Part shown: positions 28,638 to 37,244 of the stretch, in pieces
How positions within the stretch are numbered: the stretch's first letter is position 1
Layout of the letters: each line of letters begins with the position of its first letter
Assembly (NCBI GenBank): GCA_913053235.1
Contig: CAJXFT010000005.1
Span: 1-50,224, forward strand
Reading direction: 5' to 3'
DNA: 50,224 nt
DNA from: an uncultured Alphaproteobacteria bacterium
GTDB lineage: Bacteria > Pseudomonadota > Alphaproteobacteria > UBA828
Program-made: the position numbers and the translations under genes
The notes under the pieces: model-generated
What the model saw: the letters and a program-made list of their open reading frames with translations, nothing else
Database searches by the model: none
What the model was told of the DNA's origin: nothing

Positions 28638-29302
28638 AAATGCTGCCCGATCAATTGGGCGATTTCGGCGGGCCGCTGGCCGCGTTGAAAATGTTCGAGA
28701 AATCCGCCGTCGGGGCCCATGAGATAGATGATATCGGTGTGATCGACCGGATAATCGTCCGCCGCCTCGCCCTCTTCGCCCTTTTTAAAATACACTTTAT
28801 AGGCGCTCGCAACATTGGCGATCTCCGCCTCGCTGCCGGTCAGGCCGGTCAGGCGCGGATGAAAATTGGGCATGAAATCGGCCAGCCAATCGACCGTGTC
28901 GCGGGCCGGATCGACGGTGATGAATATCGGCTCTACCTTCTTGCCCTCCTCGCCCAACATATCCATGGCCCGGCTCATCACCATCAATTCGGTCGGGCAG
29001 ATATCCGGGCAATAGGTGTAGCCGAAATAAATCAGCATGTGGCTGCCGCGAAAATCCTGTTCCGTGACGGCGCGGCCATGGTGATCGGTGAGCGTGAACG
29101 GGCCGCCGACATCGGTCAGATGAACGGCCTGGCGCTGGGCGTCATCGAGATTGCCGAACAGCGAGCCGTCGGCCTGGGCGTAGAGAACGATGGCGCCGAT
29201 CACCACCACCCATATCAGCGGATTGCGCCGCAAGCCGCGCGGATCCCGGGGATTGCCGGGGTCCTTGTCGTTAGGCGGTTTTAGCTGGCGAAATAAATCC
29301 AT
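28634..29302 (-). CDS. SCO1/SenC family copper-binding thioredoxin-fold protein
   Basis: The 222-residue SCO1/SenC protein has an N-terminal membrane anchor (about 29-43). The copper ligands C98 and C102 lie in GYTYCPDICP and H188 in PVDHTD, all three of the SCO set. SCO proteins deliver copper to the CuA site of cytochrome oxidase or act as thiol oxidoreductases. The gene lies between cobA (35 bp upstream) and cobB (overlapping by 4 nt), which is not a usual neighbourhood. The ATG at 29302 is preferred; a TTG at 29341 overlaps the cobA end and looks less likely. Confidence 0.85.
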   Translation of the reverse strand: MDLFRQLKPPNDKDPGNPRDPRGLRRNPLIWVVVIGAIVLYAQADGSLFGNLDDAQRQAVHLTDVGGPFTLTDHHGRAVTEQDFRGSHMLIYFGYTYCPDICPTELMVMSRAMDMLGEEGKKVEPIFITVDPARDTVDWLADFMPNFHPRLTGLTGSEAEIANVASAYKVYFKKGEEGEAADDYPVDHTDIIYLMGPDGGFLEHFQRGQRPAEIAQLIGQHL

Positions 29303-29337
29303 ATGACTGGTAAAGATAAATGCCGAGGGCGGGCGCT

Positions 29338-30192
29338 TCAAGCGGTGCCGGCGCGCGCGGCGAGAAATTCCAGCGCCGCGCGGGCGCGCGCCTCGGGCGT
29401 GGCGGCGGGATCGAGCGCCGCGCGCAGGCCCACCACATCGCCGATGGCGATGATCGCCGGCGCCTCGAGATTGGCCGCCGCCGCGTCATCGGCGGCGTGC
29501 GCCAGGCTGGTCTCGACGATATGCTGCTCCGCCAGCGTCGCCTTGCTGATCAGGATCACCGCCGTATCGTCGGCACGCCCGGCGGCCAACAGCCGTTCGG
29601 CCATCCATGCCAGATGCTTGAGCGCCATATAGAGGATCAGCACCGGAGCGCCGGAAGCGAGCGCCGGCCAATCGAGCCCGGCCGGCGGCCCGCCGCCGGC
29701 TTCATGCCCGGTGATGAAGGTCACGGCGGAATTGACGCGCCGGTCGGTGATCGGAATGCCGGCATAGGCGAGGCCGGCCACCGCCGCCGTGATGCCGGGC
29801 ACGAGGCGGAACGGTACTTGTGCCGCCGCCAGCGCCAGCGCTTCCTCGCCGCCGCGCCCGAAGATGAACGGATCGCCGCCCTTGAGGCGCAGCACTTTGC
29901 GCCCGGCGCGCGCCAGGGCGATCAGCTTGCCGCTGATATCGCCCTGTTGGGCCGAGGGTTTGCCGCCGCGCTTGCCGGCATAGTGAAGCTCGGCGCCGGC
30001 GCCGGCGAGGCTGAGAATGCCGTCGCCGACCAGGGCGTCATAGACGATGTCATCGGCTTGGCCGAGGGCGTGAAATGCCAACAGCGACAACAGACCCGGA
30101 TCGCCCGGCCCGGCGCCGACCAGCCACACGCTGCCGGGCTCGAATGCGGGCATTTCGGGCAGGCCGGGAGCGATTTGATTGACTTCAGACAT
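29338..30192 (-). CDS. cobA: Uroporphyrinogen-III C-methyltransferase (SUMT)
   Basis: The 284-residue SUMT has the N-terminal VWLVGAGPGDPGLLSL, DALVGDGIL, the SAM-loop LRLKGGDPFIFGRGGEE near 101-117, and PGITAA. It methylates uroporphyrinogen III at C2 and C7 to precorrin-2, which also feeds siroheme. It is a stand-alone methyltransferase, not fused to CysG or HemD. It heads the cobA - SCO1 - cobB run and starts 50 bp from the divergent cbiD. Confidence 0.93.
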   Translation of the reverse strand: MSEVNQIAPGLPEMPAFEPGSVWLVGAGPGDPGLLSLLAFHALGQADDIVYDALVGDGILSLAGAGAELHYAGKRGGKPSAQQGDISGKLIALARAGRKVLRLKGGDPFIFGRGGEEALALAAAQVPFRLVPGITAAVAGLAYAGIPITDRRVNSAVTFITGHEAGGGPPAGLDWPALASGAPVLILYMALKHLAWMAERLLAAGRADDTAVILISKATLAEQHIVETSLAHAADDAAAANLEAPAIIAIGDVVGLRAALDPAATPEARARAALEFLAARAGTA

Positions 30193-30241
30193 GGTGCGAT
30201 TTTACACCCGCGCCACGGGGGCGGCGAGCTAAACTGCCGTC

Positions 30242-31342
30242 ATGGCCGCGACAAAGTCTCGCAAACCCGAACAGAGCCGCCCCTTGCGCAAGGGCTGGAC
30301 CACCGGCGCCTGCGCCACCGCGGCGGTGCGCGCCGCCTATGGCGCGCTTCTGACCGGGCGCTTCGAGGATCCGGTGACCATCACCCTGCCGGGCGGAGAA
30401 ACGCCGTCTTTCACCTTGCGCGAGACGGGCTTAAGCGACGGCACCGCCGGCGCCGCCATCGTCAAGGATGCCGGCGACGATCCCGACGTCACCCATGGCG
30501 CTCTGATCCGCGCCAGCCTGCGCGTCGGCGCAGAAGGCACCGGAGTAATCTTCCGCGCGGGCGACGGCGTAGGCACGGTGACGCTGGCGGGCCTGCCGAT
30601 CGGCGTCGGCGAGCCGGCCATCAATCCAACGCCGAGAAGCATGATGACGCAGGTGGTGGCGCAACTCGCGGCTTCGCACGGCGCGCCGGGAGACGTCGAA
30701 ATCACCATCTCGGTGGCAGCCGGCGAAAAGCTCGCCGAGCGCACCATGAACGCCCGGCTCGGCATCATCGGCGGCCTTTCCATCCTCGGCACCAGCGGCA
30801 TCGTCACGCCCTATTCCTGCGCCGCCTGGATCGCCACCATTCATCAGGGCGTCGACGTCGCGCGCGCCGCCGGCCTCGGCCATGTCGCCGGGGCGACGGG
30901 GAAAACCTCGGAACGCGCCGTGCGAGCGCTTTACGGGCTCGACGAGCTGGCCCTGTTGGAGATGGGCGATTTCGCCGGCGCGCTGCTCAAATATATCCGC
31001 CGCCATCCACTGGCGCGGCTCACCGTCGCCGGTGGATTCGCCAAGATATCGAAGCTCGCAAGCGGCCATATGGACCTCCATTCCGGGCGCGGCGAAGTCG
31101 ATATCGCCGCCCTGGCCGGGCATCTTTCCGACCTTGGCGGAGCGCCGGAGATCCTCGCCGAGGCGCGCGCCGCCGCAACGGCCGGCGCCGTGCTGGCGGC
31201 CGCCGGCGATCTGCCGCTGGGCGACCGGGTGGCGGCGGAGGCCCTCGGCGTGGTGCGGCACAGGTTGCAAGGCACCGACATTGAAGTCGATGTGACGATC
31301 TTCGACCGTTCGGGAAAGCTGATCGGTCATGCCGGGCCGTAG
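30242..31342 (+). CDS. cbiD: Cobalt-precorrin-5B C1-methyltransferase CbiD
   Basis: The 366-residue CbiD has the N-terminal signature KGWTTGACATAA (17-28), TLPGG, VTLAGLPIGVGEPAINPTPR in part, and GTSGIVTPYS. It methylates C1 of the ring after acetaldehyde is lost, in the early-cobalt type of corrin synthesis. In the aerobic pathway CobF performs the comparable step; no cobF is in the window. cobK overlaps its 3' end by 14 nt. Confidence 0.92.
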   Translation: MAATKSRKPEQSRPLRKGWTTGACATAAVRAAYGALLTGRFEDPVTITLPGGETPSFTLRETGLSDGTAGAAIVKDAGDDPDVTHGALIRASLRVGAEGTGVIFRAGDGVGTVTLAGLPIGVGEPAINPTPRSMMTQVVAQLAASHGAPGDVEITISVAAGEKLAERTMNARLGIIGGLSILGTSGIVTPYSCAAWIATIHQGVDVARAAGLGHVAGATGKTSERAVRALYGLDELALLEMGDFAGALLKYIRRHPLARLTVAGGFAKISKLASGHMDLHSGRGEVDIAALAGHLSDLGGAPEILAEARAAATAGAVLAAAGDLPLGDRVAAEALGVVRHRLQGTDIEVDVTIFDRSGKLIGHAGP

Positions 31343-32093
31343 ACCGGTTTTGCTCATCCTCGGCGGCACCGGCGATGCCGTGCAACTCTCGCACGCCGCC
31401 GAGCAGCGCTTCGGCGAGCGCCTCGGCGTCATCTACTCGCTCGCCGGGCGCACCCGCGCCGCCGCCGAAGCCGGCGGCGAGCTACGCGTCGGCGGCTTCG
31501 GCGGCGTCGACGGGCTGGCGCGCTACATCAGAGACAATAATATCGATTTTCTGATCGACGCCAGCCATCCGTTTTCCGCGCAGATCTCCCAACATGCCTG
31601 TCTCGCCGCCGCCGCCACCGCCACGCCGCGTTGCCTGCTCACGCGCCCGGCCTGGCAGGCGCGGCAAGGCGACGTTTGGCATGAGGCGGCGGACATGTCT
31701 CAAGCGGCGGCGCTAATTCCCGCCCTCGGCAGCCGCATATTCCTCAGCCTCGGCCAGCGTTCGCTCAAATATTTTTCCGGCTTGCCCGACATCTGGTTCC
31801 TGGTGCGCCTGATCGAGGCGCCGAAGGGTCCGCTGCCGCTGGCCGAAGCCGAGCTGATCACCGGCCGCGGGCCGTTCGACGCCGCGAGCGAGCGCCGGTT
31901 ATTCGAAAAACACCGCATCGATGCGATCGTCACGCGGGCCAGCGGCGGCGCCGCGACCCAAGGCAAGATCGACGCCGCCCGCACCCTCGGCCTGCCGGTC
32001 ATCATGCTGCGCCGCCCCGCCCCGCCGCCGGGCGAGACCGCCGACAGCATCGAGGCCGCCCTCCTGTGGCTGGCGCGCGGTCTCGATCCTTAA
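31329..32093 (+). CDS. cobK: Precorrin-6A (or cobalt-precorrin-6A) reductase
   Basis: The 254-residue CobK/CbiJ has LILGGTGDAVQL (9-20), IDASHPFSAQIS in the middle, RIFLSLGQRSLKYF and TRASGGAATQGKIDAA. It reduces the ring with NADPH ahead of CobL and CobH. It overlaps cbiD by 14 nt, so the two are a coupled pair. It converges with cobM with only three bases between the stops and no terminator visible. Confidence 0.92.
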   Translation: MPGRRPVLLILGGTGDAVQLSHAAEQRFGERLGVIYSLAGRTRAAAEAGGELRVGGFGGVDGLARYIRDNNIDFLIDASHPFSAQISQHACLAAAATATPRCLLTRPAWQARQGDVWHEAADMSQAAALIPALGSRIFLSLGQRSLKYFSGLPDIWFLVRLIEAPKGPLPLAEAELITGRGPFDAASERRLFEKHRIDAIVTRASGGAATQGKIDAARTLGLPVIMLRRPAPPPGETADSIEAALLWLARGLDP

Positions 32094-32096
32094 GGA

Positions 32097-32852
32097 TTAT
32101 TTGGGGCGCAGCACATGGCTGTGCGCCGGGTCGTAGAGCTTGCTGTCGTCGAATGCTTCCGCGCCGAGCGCCCGGCCGACGAGAATAAGCGCCGTGCGGG
32201 TCAGGCGATGCGGCTTGGTCTTGGCACGGATGTCGCCGAGCGTGCCGCGTATCAGCATTTCGTCCGGCCAGCTTACCCTATAGGCGATAGCGGCGGGGCA
32301 GTCGGCACCGTAATGCGGGGTGAGGTCGCGCACCACTCTGGCCAGATTGTTGATCGAGAGATGAATCGCCAGCGTGGCGCCGGTCGCGGCGAGCTTGTCC
32401 AATTCCTCGCCGGGCGGCATGCCCGAGGCGCGCACGGCGGTGCGCGTCAGGATGATGCTCTGCACGATCCCGGGCAGCGTCAGCTCGCACCCCAACGCCG
32501 CCGCCGCCGCCGCATAGGCCGGCACGCCCGGCGTGATGTCGTAGGCGATGCCGAGCGCTTCGAGGCGGCGCATCTGCTCGGCGATGGCGCCGTAGAGCGA
32601 GGGGTCGCCGGAATGCAGCCGCGCCACGTCATGGCCGGCGGCGTCGGCGGCTTCCATGCGGGCGATAATTTCGTCGAGGTTGAGCGGTGCGGTATCGATG
32701 ATGCGCGCCGATTTATCGGCCTCGGCGATCACCGCTTCGGGGATCAGCGAGCCGGCGAAGAGCACCACCGGCGCGGCGCGCAACAGCGCCATGCCACGCA
32801 GCGTCATGAGGTCGGCAGCACCTGGGCCGGCGCCGATGAAATGCACCGTCAT
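32097..32852 (-). CDS. cobM: Precorrin-4 C11-methyltransferase
   Basis: The 251-residue methyltransferase has VHFIGAGPGAADLMT at 3-17, the LHSGDPSLYGA SAM-loop, and DITPGVPAYAA, the CobM/CbiF pattern. It methylates C11 of the ring. The ATG overlaps the cbiG/cobJ stop (ATGA). It ends the leftward block that starts at cbiX. Confidence 0.92.
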   Translation of the reverse strand: MTVHFIGAGPGAADLMTLRGMALLRAAPVVLFAGSLIPEAVIAEADKSARIIDTAPLNLDEIIARMEAADAAGHDVARLHSGDPSLYGAIAEQMRRLEALGIAYDITPGVPAYAAAAAALGCELTLPGIVQSIILTRTAVRASGMPPGEELDKLAATGATLAIHLSINNLARVVRDLTPHYGADCPAAIAYRVSWPDEMLIRGTLGDIRAKTKPHRLTRTALILVGRALGAEAFDDSKLYDPAHSHVLRPK

Positions 32853-34681
32853 GGCAGGCTTCGCTTCGGTGTCTCGGCCGTCGGGCGCGCGCCATAGCCG
32901 CGTGGCGTATAGACGCGCCGGCCGTCGCCGGTCTCGATCAGCCGCGTTTCCCTGCCGCCGACCATGACCAGGGTCAGCATATCGATCGTACCGGGGTCGA
33001 ATTCGCCGAGCGCCATGATGCGCACGGACTCTTGCGCCCGCCCGAGATTGCGCGCCACGATGACCGGGCAATCTTGCGGTCGCGCGGCGGCGAATATCTC
33101 CATCGCCCGCGCCAATCCCCGGCGCCGGCGCCTGGAAGCGGGATTGTATAGCGCGACCACGAAATCCGCCGCCGCCACCGCGCGCAGCCGTTCCTCGATG
33201 ACCGGCCACGGCGTCATCAGGTCGGAAAGCGAGATCGCGCAAAAATCATGGCCGAGCGGCGCGCCGGCCCGCGCCGCCGCCGCCTGCAAGGCCGATATGC
33301 CGGGCTCGACGCTGATCTCAACGGCGCGCCAGCCGGCCGCCGCCTCACGCTCGACGAACTCGAAGGCGAGCGCCGCCATACCGTAGATGCCGGCATCGCC
33401 CGACGAGACCAGGGCCACTTCGCGGCCATCCGCCGCCAGGTCGAGGGCGGCGCGCACGCGCGCCTCCTCTTCGCCGATGGCAAATTCATGCCGCCGCTTG
33501 TCTCCGGGCAGCGGCCCGGCGAGGTCGAGATAGCCGCTGAAGCCGACGACATCGCTGGCCCGCGCCAGCACCGCGCTGGCCGCTGGCGTGCGCCAGGCGG
33601 AAGCGCCCGGCCCGAGGCCGACGATCCAGAGCCGCCCGAGGCCGCGCCCGAGCAGATGCGGGCGGATGATGGTGGGCGCTCTCGCCACGGCGCAGGTCGC
33701 CCGCGCCGATTTGGTTTTGGTCACGATCAGTTCGCCGCCCGCGCCGGCGCAAGCCAACGCCGCCGCTTCGGCGACGCCGTGGCAGCCGACGGCGCGAAAG
33801 ACAGAATCGGAAGGGTTGGCGAGGCGCGGCGTCTCGCGCTCGAGGCAGGCGGCGTCGAAAAAACGCAGCGCCAGGTTCATCTCCGCCGCCAGCATGCGCA
33901 AGGCGGGCTCGTCCATCTTGACGTCGAGCGAGGCCAGGCAGGCGACGGCAAGCAGGCTGAGGCCGGCGGCGCCGAGCACTTGATCCAACAGCGCCGCCAC
34001 TTCCGCCGCCTCGGCGCCGCGCTCGCAGCCGATGCCGACGGCCAATGTTTGCGGGCGCAGCGTGATATCGTCCGCCGCCTCGGCCATATCGGATACCGTA
34101 ATTTTCAGCGCCGCGCCGGAATCGAAGCGCGCCGGCCCACCGCGCAGCCAATCGGCCAGTTCATGCGGATCCACGAGCGCCACCGGATCGCCGGCGAGCA
34201 ACGCCGCCGTCACATTTTTCACATCCTCGCCGGGCTCGACGCGCCAGCCCTCGGGCGGATCGTCGAGGGCGAAGCCGAGGCCGAGCTCGCCCGCCGTGGT
34301 GATCGCCGCCGCGCCGCCGAGCGCCTCGGCGAGTTGGGCGGCGATGCGGTTGGCGCCCCGGTGGCCGCCGAGGAGCGGCACCGCGTGGCTGCCGTCCTCG
34401 GCGAGCGCGATGACCGGCGGCTCGTTTTTCTTGTCGCCGAGATAGGGCGCCAGGATGCGAATGACGATGCCGGCGGCGGCGAGCACGATGAGCGGGCGCC
34501 CGGCGAGAAACAAAGCCGCCAGATGCCCGGCGGTATCGTCGAAGCGCACATCCGCCTGTTCGACCCGCCTGGCAAAACCATGCAGCTCCGCCCCCGGAAG
34601 CGCCGCCACGGCGCGCCTTGCTGTCGCCAGCCCCGATGGCCCGAGCAGGATGACGGCGGGCGCCGGCTCGGTGGCGCTCAC
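32849..34681 (-). CDS. cobJ: CbiG-CobJ fusion: lactone hydrolase plus precorrin-3B C17-methyltransferase
   Basis: The 610-residue fusion carries a CbiG N-terminal half. Its core (about 52-132) reads GHLAALFLAGRPLIVLAA then APYLGDKKNEPPVIALAEDG and ends GGHRGANRIA. A CobE-like C-terminal CbiG domain follows at about 213-334 (LAVGIGCERG, KMDEPAL). The CobJ methyltransferase begins near residue 350 (LWIVGLGPGA) and has VSSGDAGIYGMA and a VALYNPASRRRR segment. CbiG opens the delta-lactone and releases acetaldehyde in the early-cobalt route; CobJ contracts the ring by C17 methylation. The start is GTG overlapping cobI by 4 nt. The fusion is known in some alphaproteobacteria. Confidence 0.9.
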   Translation of the reverse strand: MSATEPAPAVILLGPSGLATARRAVAALPGAELHGFARRVEQADVRFDDTAGHLAALFLAGRPLIVLAAAGIVIRILAPYLGDKKNEPPVIALAEDGSHAVPLLGGHRGANRIAAQLAEALGGAAAITTAGELGLGFALDDPPEGWRVEPGEDVKNVTAALLAGDPVALVDPHELADWLRGGPARFDSGAALKITVSDMAEAADDITLRPQTLAVGIGCERGAEAAEVAALLDQVLGAAGLSLLAVACLASLDVKMDEPALRMLAAEMNLALRFFDAACLERETPRLANPSDSVFRAVGCHGVAEAAALACAGAGGELIVTKTKSARATCAVARAPTIIRPHLLGRGLGRLWIVGLGPGASAWRTPAASAVLARASDVVGFSGYLDLAGPLPGDKRRHEFAIGEEEARVRAALDLAADGREVALVSSGDAGIYGMAALAFEFVEREAAAGWRAVEISVEPGISALQAAAARAGAPLGHDFCAISLSDLMTPWPVIEERLRAVAAADFVVALYNPASRRRRRGLARAMEIFAAARPQDCPVIVARNLGRAQESVRIMALGEFDPGTIDMLTLVMVGGRETRLIETGDGRRVYTPRGYGARPTAETPKRSLP

Positions 34682-35397
34682 GCCCAGGCCTCGCCGCGCC
34701 GGTGCACCAGCACCATGGAGAAATAGGGCGCCGGATCGGCGGCCTCGGCAAGCGGCAGGATGCGCTCGGCGGCGAGGCCGGCGCGCTCGATATAGCGCGC
34801 CCGCGCCTCCAGGCCGAGCTCTCGCAGCACGCGGCGCACCTTGGCGATATGGCGCCCGACCTTGACGATCGCCGCCGCGTCGCACTCGGCAAGCCGCGCC
34901 TTCAGGAGATCCTCATCGAGCGGCGCGGGTAACACGGAGAGCACGTCGTTGCGCGCGGCCAGCGGCGCGCCCAACGCCGCCGCGCAGGCCATCGGCGAGG
35001 AAACTCCGGGCACCACCTCGACGCTGTGCGCGGGCGCCAAGCGTCCAAAGAGATACATGAAGGAGCCGTAGAAAAAGGGATCGCCCTCGCACAAAGCCGC
35101 GACGTCGCGCCCGGCCTCGAGATGTTCGGCGATATCGCGCGCGGCGGCGGCGTAAATCTCCTCGGCCGGAAAGCGCGCCGCGTCGAGCGGCATGCGGATA
35201 ACGATTTCGATCTGCCCGCCCGGCAGGTGCGGCGCGGCGATGGCGCGCGCCATGCTTTCGCCTTTGGGCGGCGCCGGATAGGCCAGCACCGGAGCTGCGC
35301 GCAGGATGCGTAGCGCCTTCAGCGTCAGCAGTTCGGGATCGCCCGGCCCGACGCCGAGGCCGTATAATGTGCCGCGCGGGGCGGTGCCGTCACCCAT
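34678..35397 (-). CDS. cobI: Precorrin-2 C20-methyltransferase
   Basis: The 239-residue methyltransferase has LYGLGVGPGDPELLTLKA (12-29), ALCEGDPFFYGSFMYL and EVVPGVSS, the CobI/CbiL pattern. It methylates C20. It lies three bases after cobL, and cbiG/cobJ overlaps its stop, so it is in the middle of a coupled run. Confidence 0.93.
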   Translation of the reverse strand: MGDGTAPRGTLYGLGVGPGDPELLTLKALRILRAAPVLAYPAPPKGESMARAIAAPHLPGGQIEIVIRMPLDAARFPAEEIYAAAARDIAEHLEAGRDVAALCEGDPFFYGSFMYLFGRLAPAHSVEVVPGVSSPMACAAALGAPLAARNDVLSVLPAPLDEDLLKARLAECDAAAIVKVGRHIAKVRRVLRELGLEARARYIERAGLAAERILPLAEAADPAPYFSMVLVHRRGEAWA

Positions 35398-35400
35398 CCA

Positions 35401-36615
35401 TCAATCCTTGACCGCCGCCCATTGCGTCACCGGCGTCAGCGGGCGCCACAGGGTGCGCTCACCGACGCCCTTGGCGCGCGAAATATTGATGCGCACCACG
35501 GTGCCGCCGAGTTCTTCGCGCCAGCGCGACAAGAGCGCTTCGCTTTCGAGGCTGACGGCGTTGGCGACCAGCCGCCCGCCCGGCTTGAGGCGCGCCCAGC
35601 AGGTCTCGACCATTCCCGGCACGGCCAGGCCGCCGCCGATAAATATGGCGTCGGGCGGCGGCAACAGTTCCGTCGCGTCAGGCGCCTCGCCGTGCAGCGG
35701 TTTGAGGCCGGGCACGCCGAGCGCCAAGGCGTTACGCGCGATGCGCGCCACCCGCTCGGCATCGCGCTCGATGGCGATGGCTTGCGAGCCGCGCGCGCCC
35801 AGCATCCACTCGATGGCGACCGAGCCGGCGCCGGCGCCAACATCCCAAAGGAGCGCGCCGGGTGACGGCGCCAGCGCGCTCGAGACGAGCGCCCGCACCT
35901 CGCGCTTGGTGAGCTGGCCGTCATTTTCGAATATCTTGTCGCGCAAGCCCGGGGCGCCGAAATAACGCTTGGCGCGGCGGCCGCCCCGGCAGTCGACGGC
36001 GATGCTGTTGAGATCGGCGATCCGTTGCTCGGGCCAATCATCGGCGCGGCCATCGAGCCGGCGTTCTTTTTCGCCGCCCATATGCTCGAAGACGCTGATC
36101 TCGCTGCTGCCGTAGCCGCTCGCCGCGAGCTCGGCGGCGACGGCGGCCGGCGTGCTTCCGTCATGCGAGAGGATCACCAGCCGCTGGCCGGGCGCCAGAT
36201 AAGCGCGCAAGGTCTCGAGCGGGCGGCCATGCAGCGTGAGACACTCGACATCCGCGACCGGCCAGGCCATGCGCGCGGAGACCAGGCCGAGCGCCCCGGC
36301 GCCGGGCAGGATCAGCATCTCGTCGGGCGCGAAATGGCGTGCCAGCGTCACGCCGATGCCGTAATGCATGGGATCGCCAGTCGCCAGCGCGGTGAAGCGC
36401 TTGCCGCGATGGGCCTCGATATCGGCCATCGTGTCGATGAGCGGCGTCCGCCAGGTCAGGCGCTCGGCGCCGTTGTCCGGGATCATGGCGAGATGGCGGG
36501 CGCCGCCGAGCAGCACTTCGGCACCCTCCACCAGGGCGCGCGCGGCCGCCGGCAGGGCTTCGATGCCGTCTTCGCCGAGCCCGATGACGCTGAGCCAGGG
36601 CGTATTCGCGGTCAT
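35401..36615 (-). CDS. cobL: Precorrin-6Y C5,15-methyltransferase (decarboxylating)
   Basis: The 404-residue CobL joins a CbiE-type methyltransferase (1 to about 205, with LATGDPMHYGIG) to a CbiT-type domain with SAM motif DVGAGAGSVAIEW at 258-270 and IFIGGGL. It methylates C5 and C15 and decarboxylates the acetate at C12. It overlaps cobH by 4 nt and precedes cobI by three bases. Confidence 0.93.
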   Translation of the reverse strand: MTANTPWLSVIGLGEDGIEALPAAARALVEGAEVLLGGARHLAMIPDNGAERLTWRTPLIDTMADIEAHRGKRFTALATGDPMHYGIGVTLARHFAPDEMLILPGAGALGLVSARMAWPVADVECLTLHGRPLETLRAYLAPGQRLVILSHDGSTPAAVAAELAASGYGSSEISVFEHMGGEKERRLDGRADDWPEQRIADLNSIAVDCRGGRRAKRYFGAPGLRDKIFENDGQLTKREVRALVSSALAPSPGALLWDVGAGAGSVAIEWMLGARGSQAIAIERDAERVARIARNALALGVPGLKPLHGEAPDATELLPPPDAIFIGGGLAVPGMVETCWARLKPGGRLVANAVSLESEALLSRWREELGGTVVRINISRAKGVGERTLWRPLTPVTQWAAVKD

Positions 36616-37244
36616 GCCACATCCTCCTCGATTATCAGCGCGTTGACGGCGGCGGCGGCGAGCGCGCTGCCGCCGCGCCGGCCGCGCAGCACAACATAAG
36701 GCACGGCGAAATCATTTTCGATCAATGCCTGTTTCGATTCCTCTGCGCCGATGAAGCCCGGCGGCGTGGCGATCACCAGGGCCGGGCGCGCCGCTTGCTC
36801 GGCCAACAATTCCAACAATCGGAACAGCGCCGTCGGCGCGTTGCCGATGGCGATGACGGCGCCGGCCAGCTTAGGCGCCCAAAGCTCGACCGCCGCCGCC
36901 GAGCGCGTCATGCCCATCGCGCGGGCGCGCTCCGATACGCCCGCCTCGCCGAGCATGCAGATCACCTCGTTCGCCGCCGCAAGGCGCCGCTGGGCGATGC
37001 CATGCGCGACCATTTCGACATCCGTGAGAATCGGCGCGCCCACCGCCAGCGCCGCCCGGCCGGCGCTTCCGGCGCCCGGAGAAAAAGCCAGATCGGCGGG
37101 CAGGTCGACCATGCCGCAGGCGTGAATCATTCTGAGCGCCAGCGGCATGATATCCTCCGGCACGGCTGAGAGATCGGCCTCGCGCCGGATCGCGGCGAAG
37201 GACAGCCGCGTGATCTCCGCCGGATCGCGTACATAGTCATTCAT
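36612..37244 (-). CDS. cobH: Precorrin-8X methylmutase
   Basis: The 210-residue CobH/CbiC has H41 in the MIHACGMVDL segment as the catalytic histidine, GAPILTDVEMVAHGI, GNAPTALFRLLEL, and PPGFIGAEESK. It shifts the C11 methyl to C12. ATGs at 37244 and 37250 are both in frame. The first is used here. Its start lies inside the 3' end of cbiX. Confidence 0.9.
   Translation of the reverse strand: MNDYVRDPAEITRLSFAAIRREADLSAVPEDIMPLALRMIHACGMVDLPADLAFSPGAGSAGRAALAVGAPILTDVEMVAHGIAQRRLAAANEVICMLGEAGVSERARAMGMTRSAAAVELWAPKLAGAVIAIGNAPTALFRLLELLAEQAARPALVIATPPGFIGAEESKQALIENDFAVPYVVLRGRRGGSALAAAAVNALIIEEDVA

Noticed and set aside
29320-31284. Long + strand frame over cobA and cbiD
   Set aside because: Out of frame with cbiD and antisense to cobA, both of which are well supported.
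32853-33242. N-terminal extension of cobM into the cbiG/cobJ gene
   Set aside because: The extension is out of frame with cobJ codons and lacks homology. MTVHFIGAGPG is the proper CobM start.
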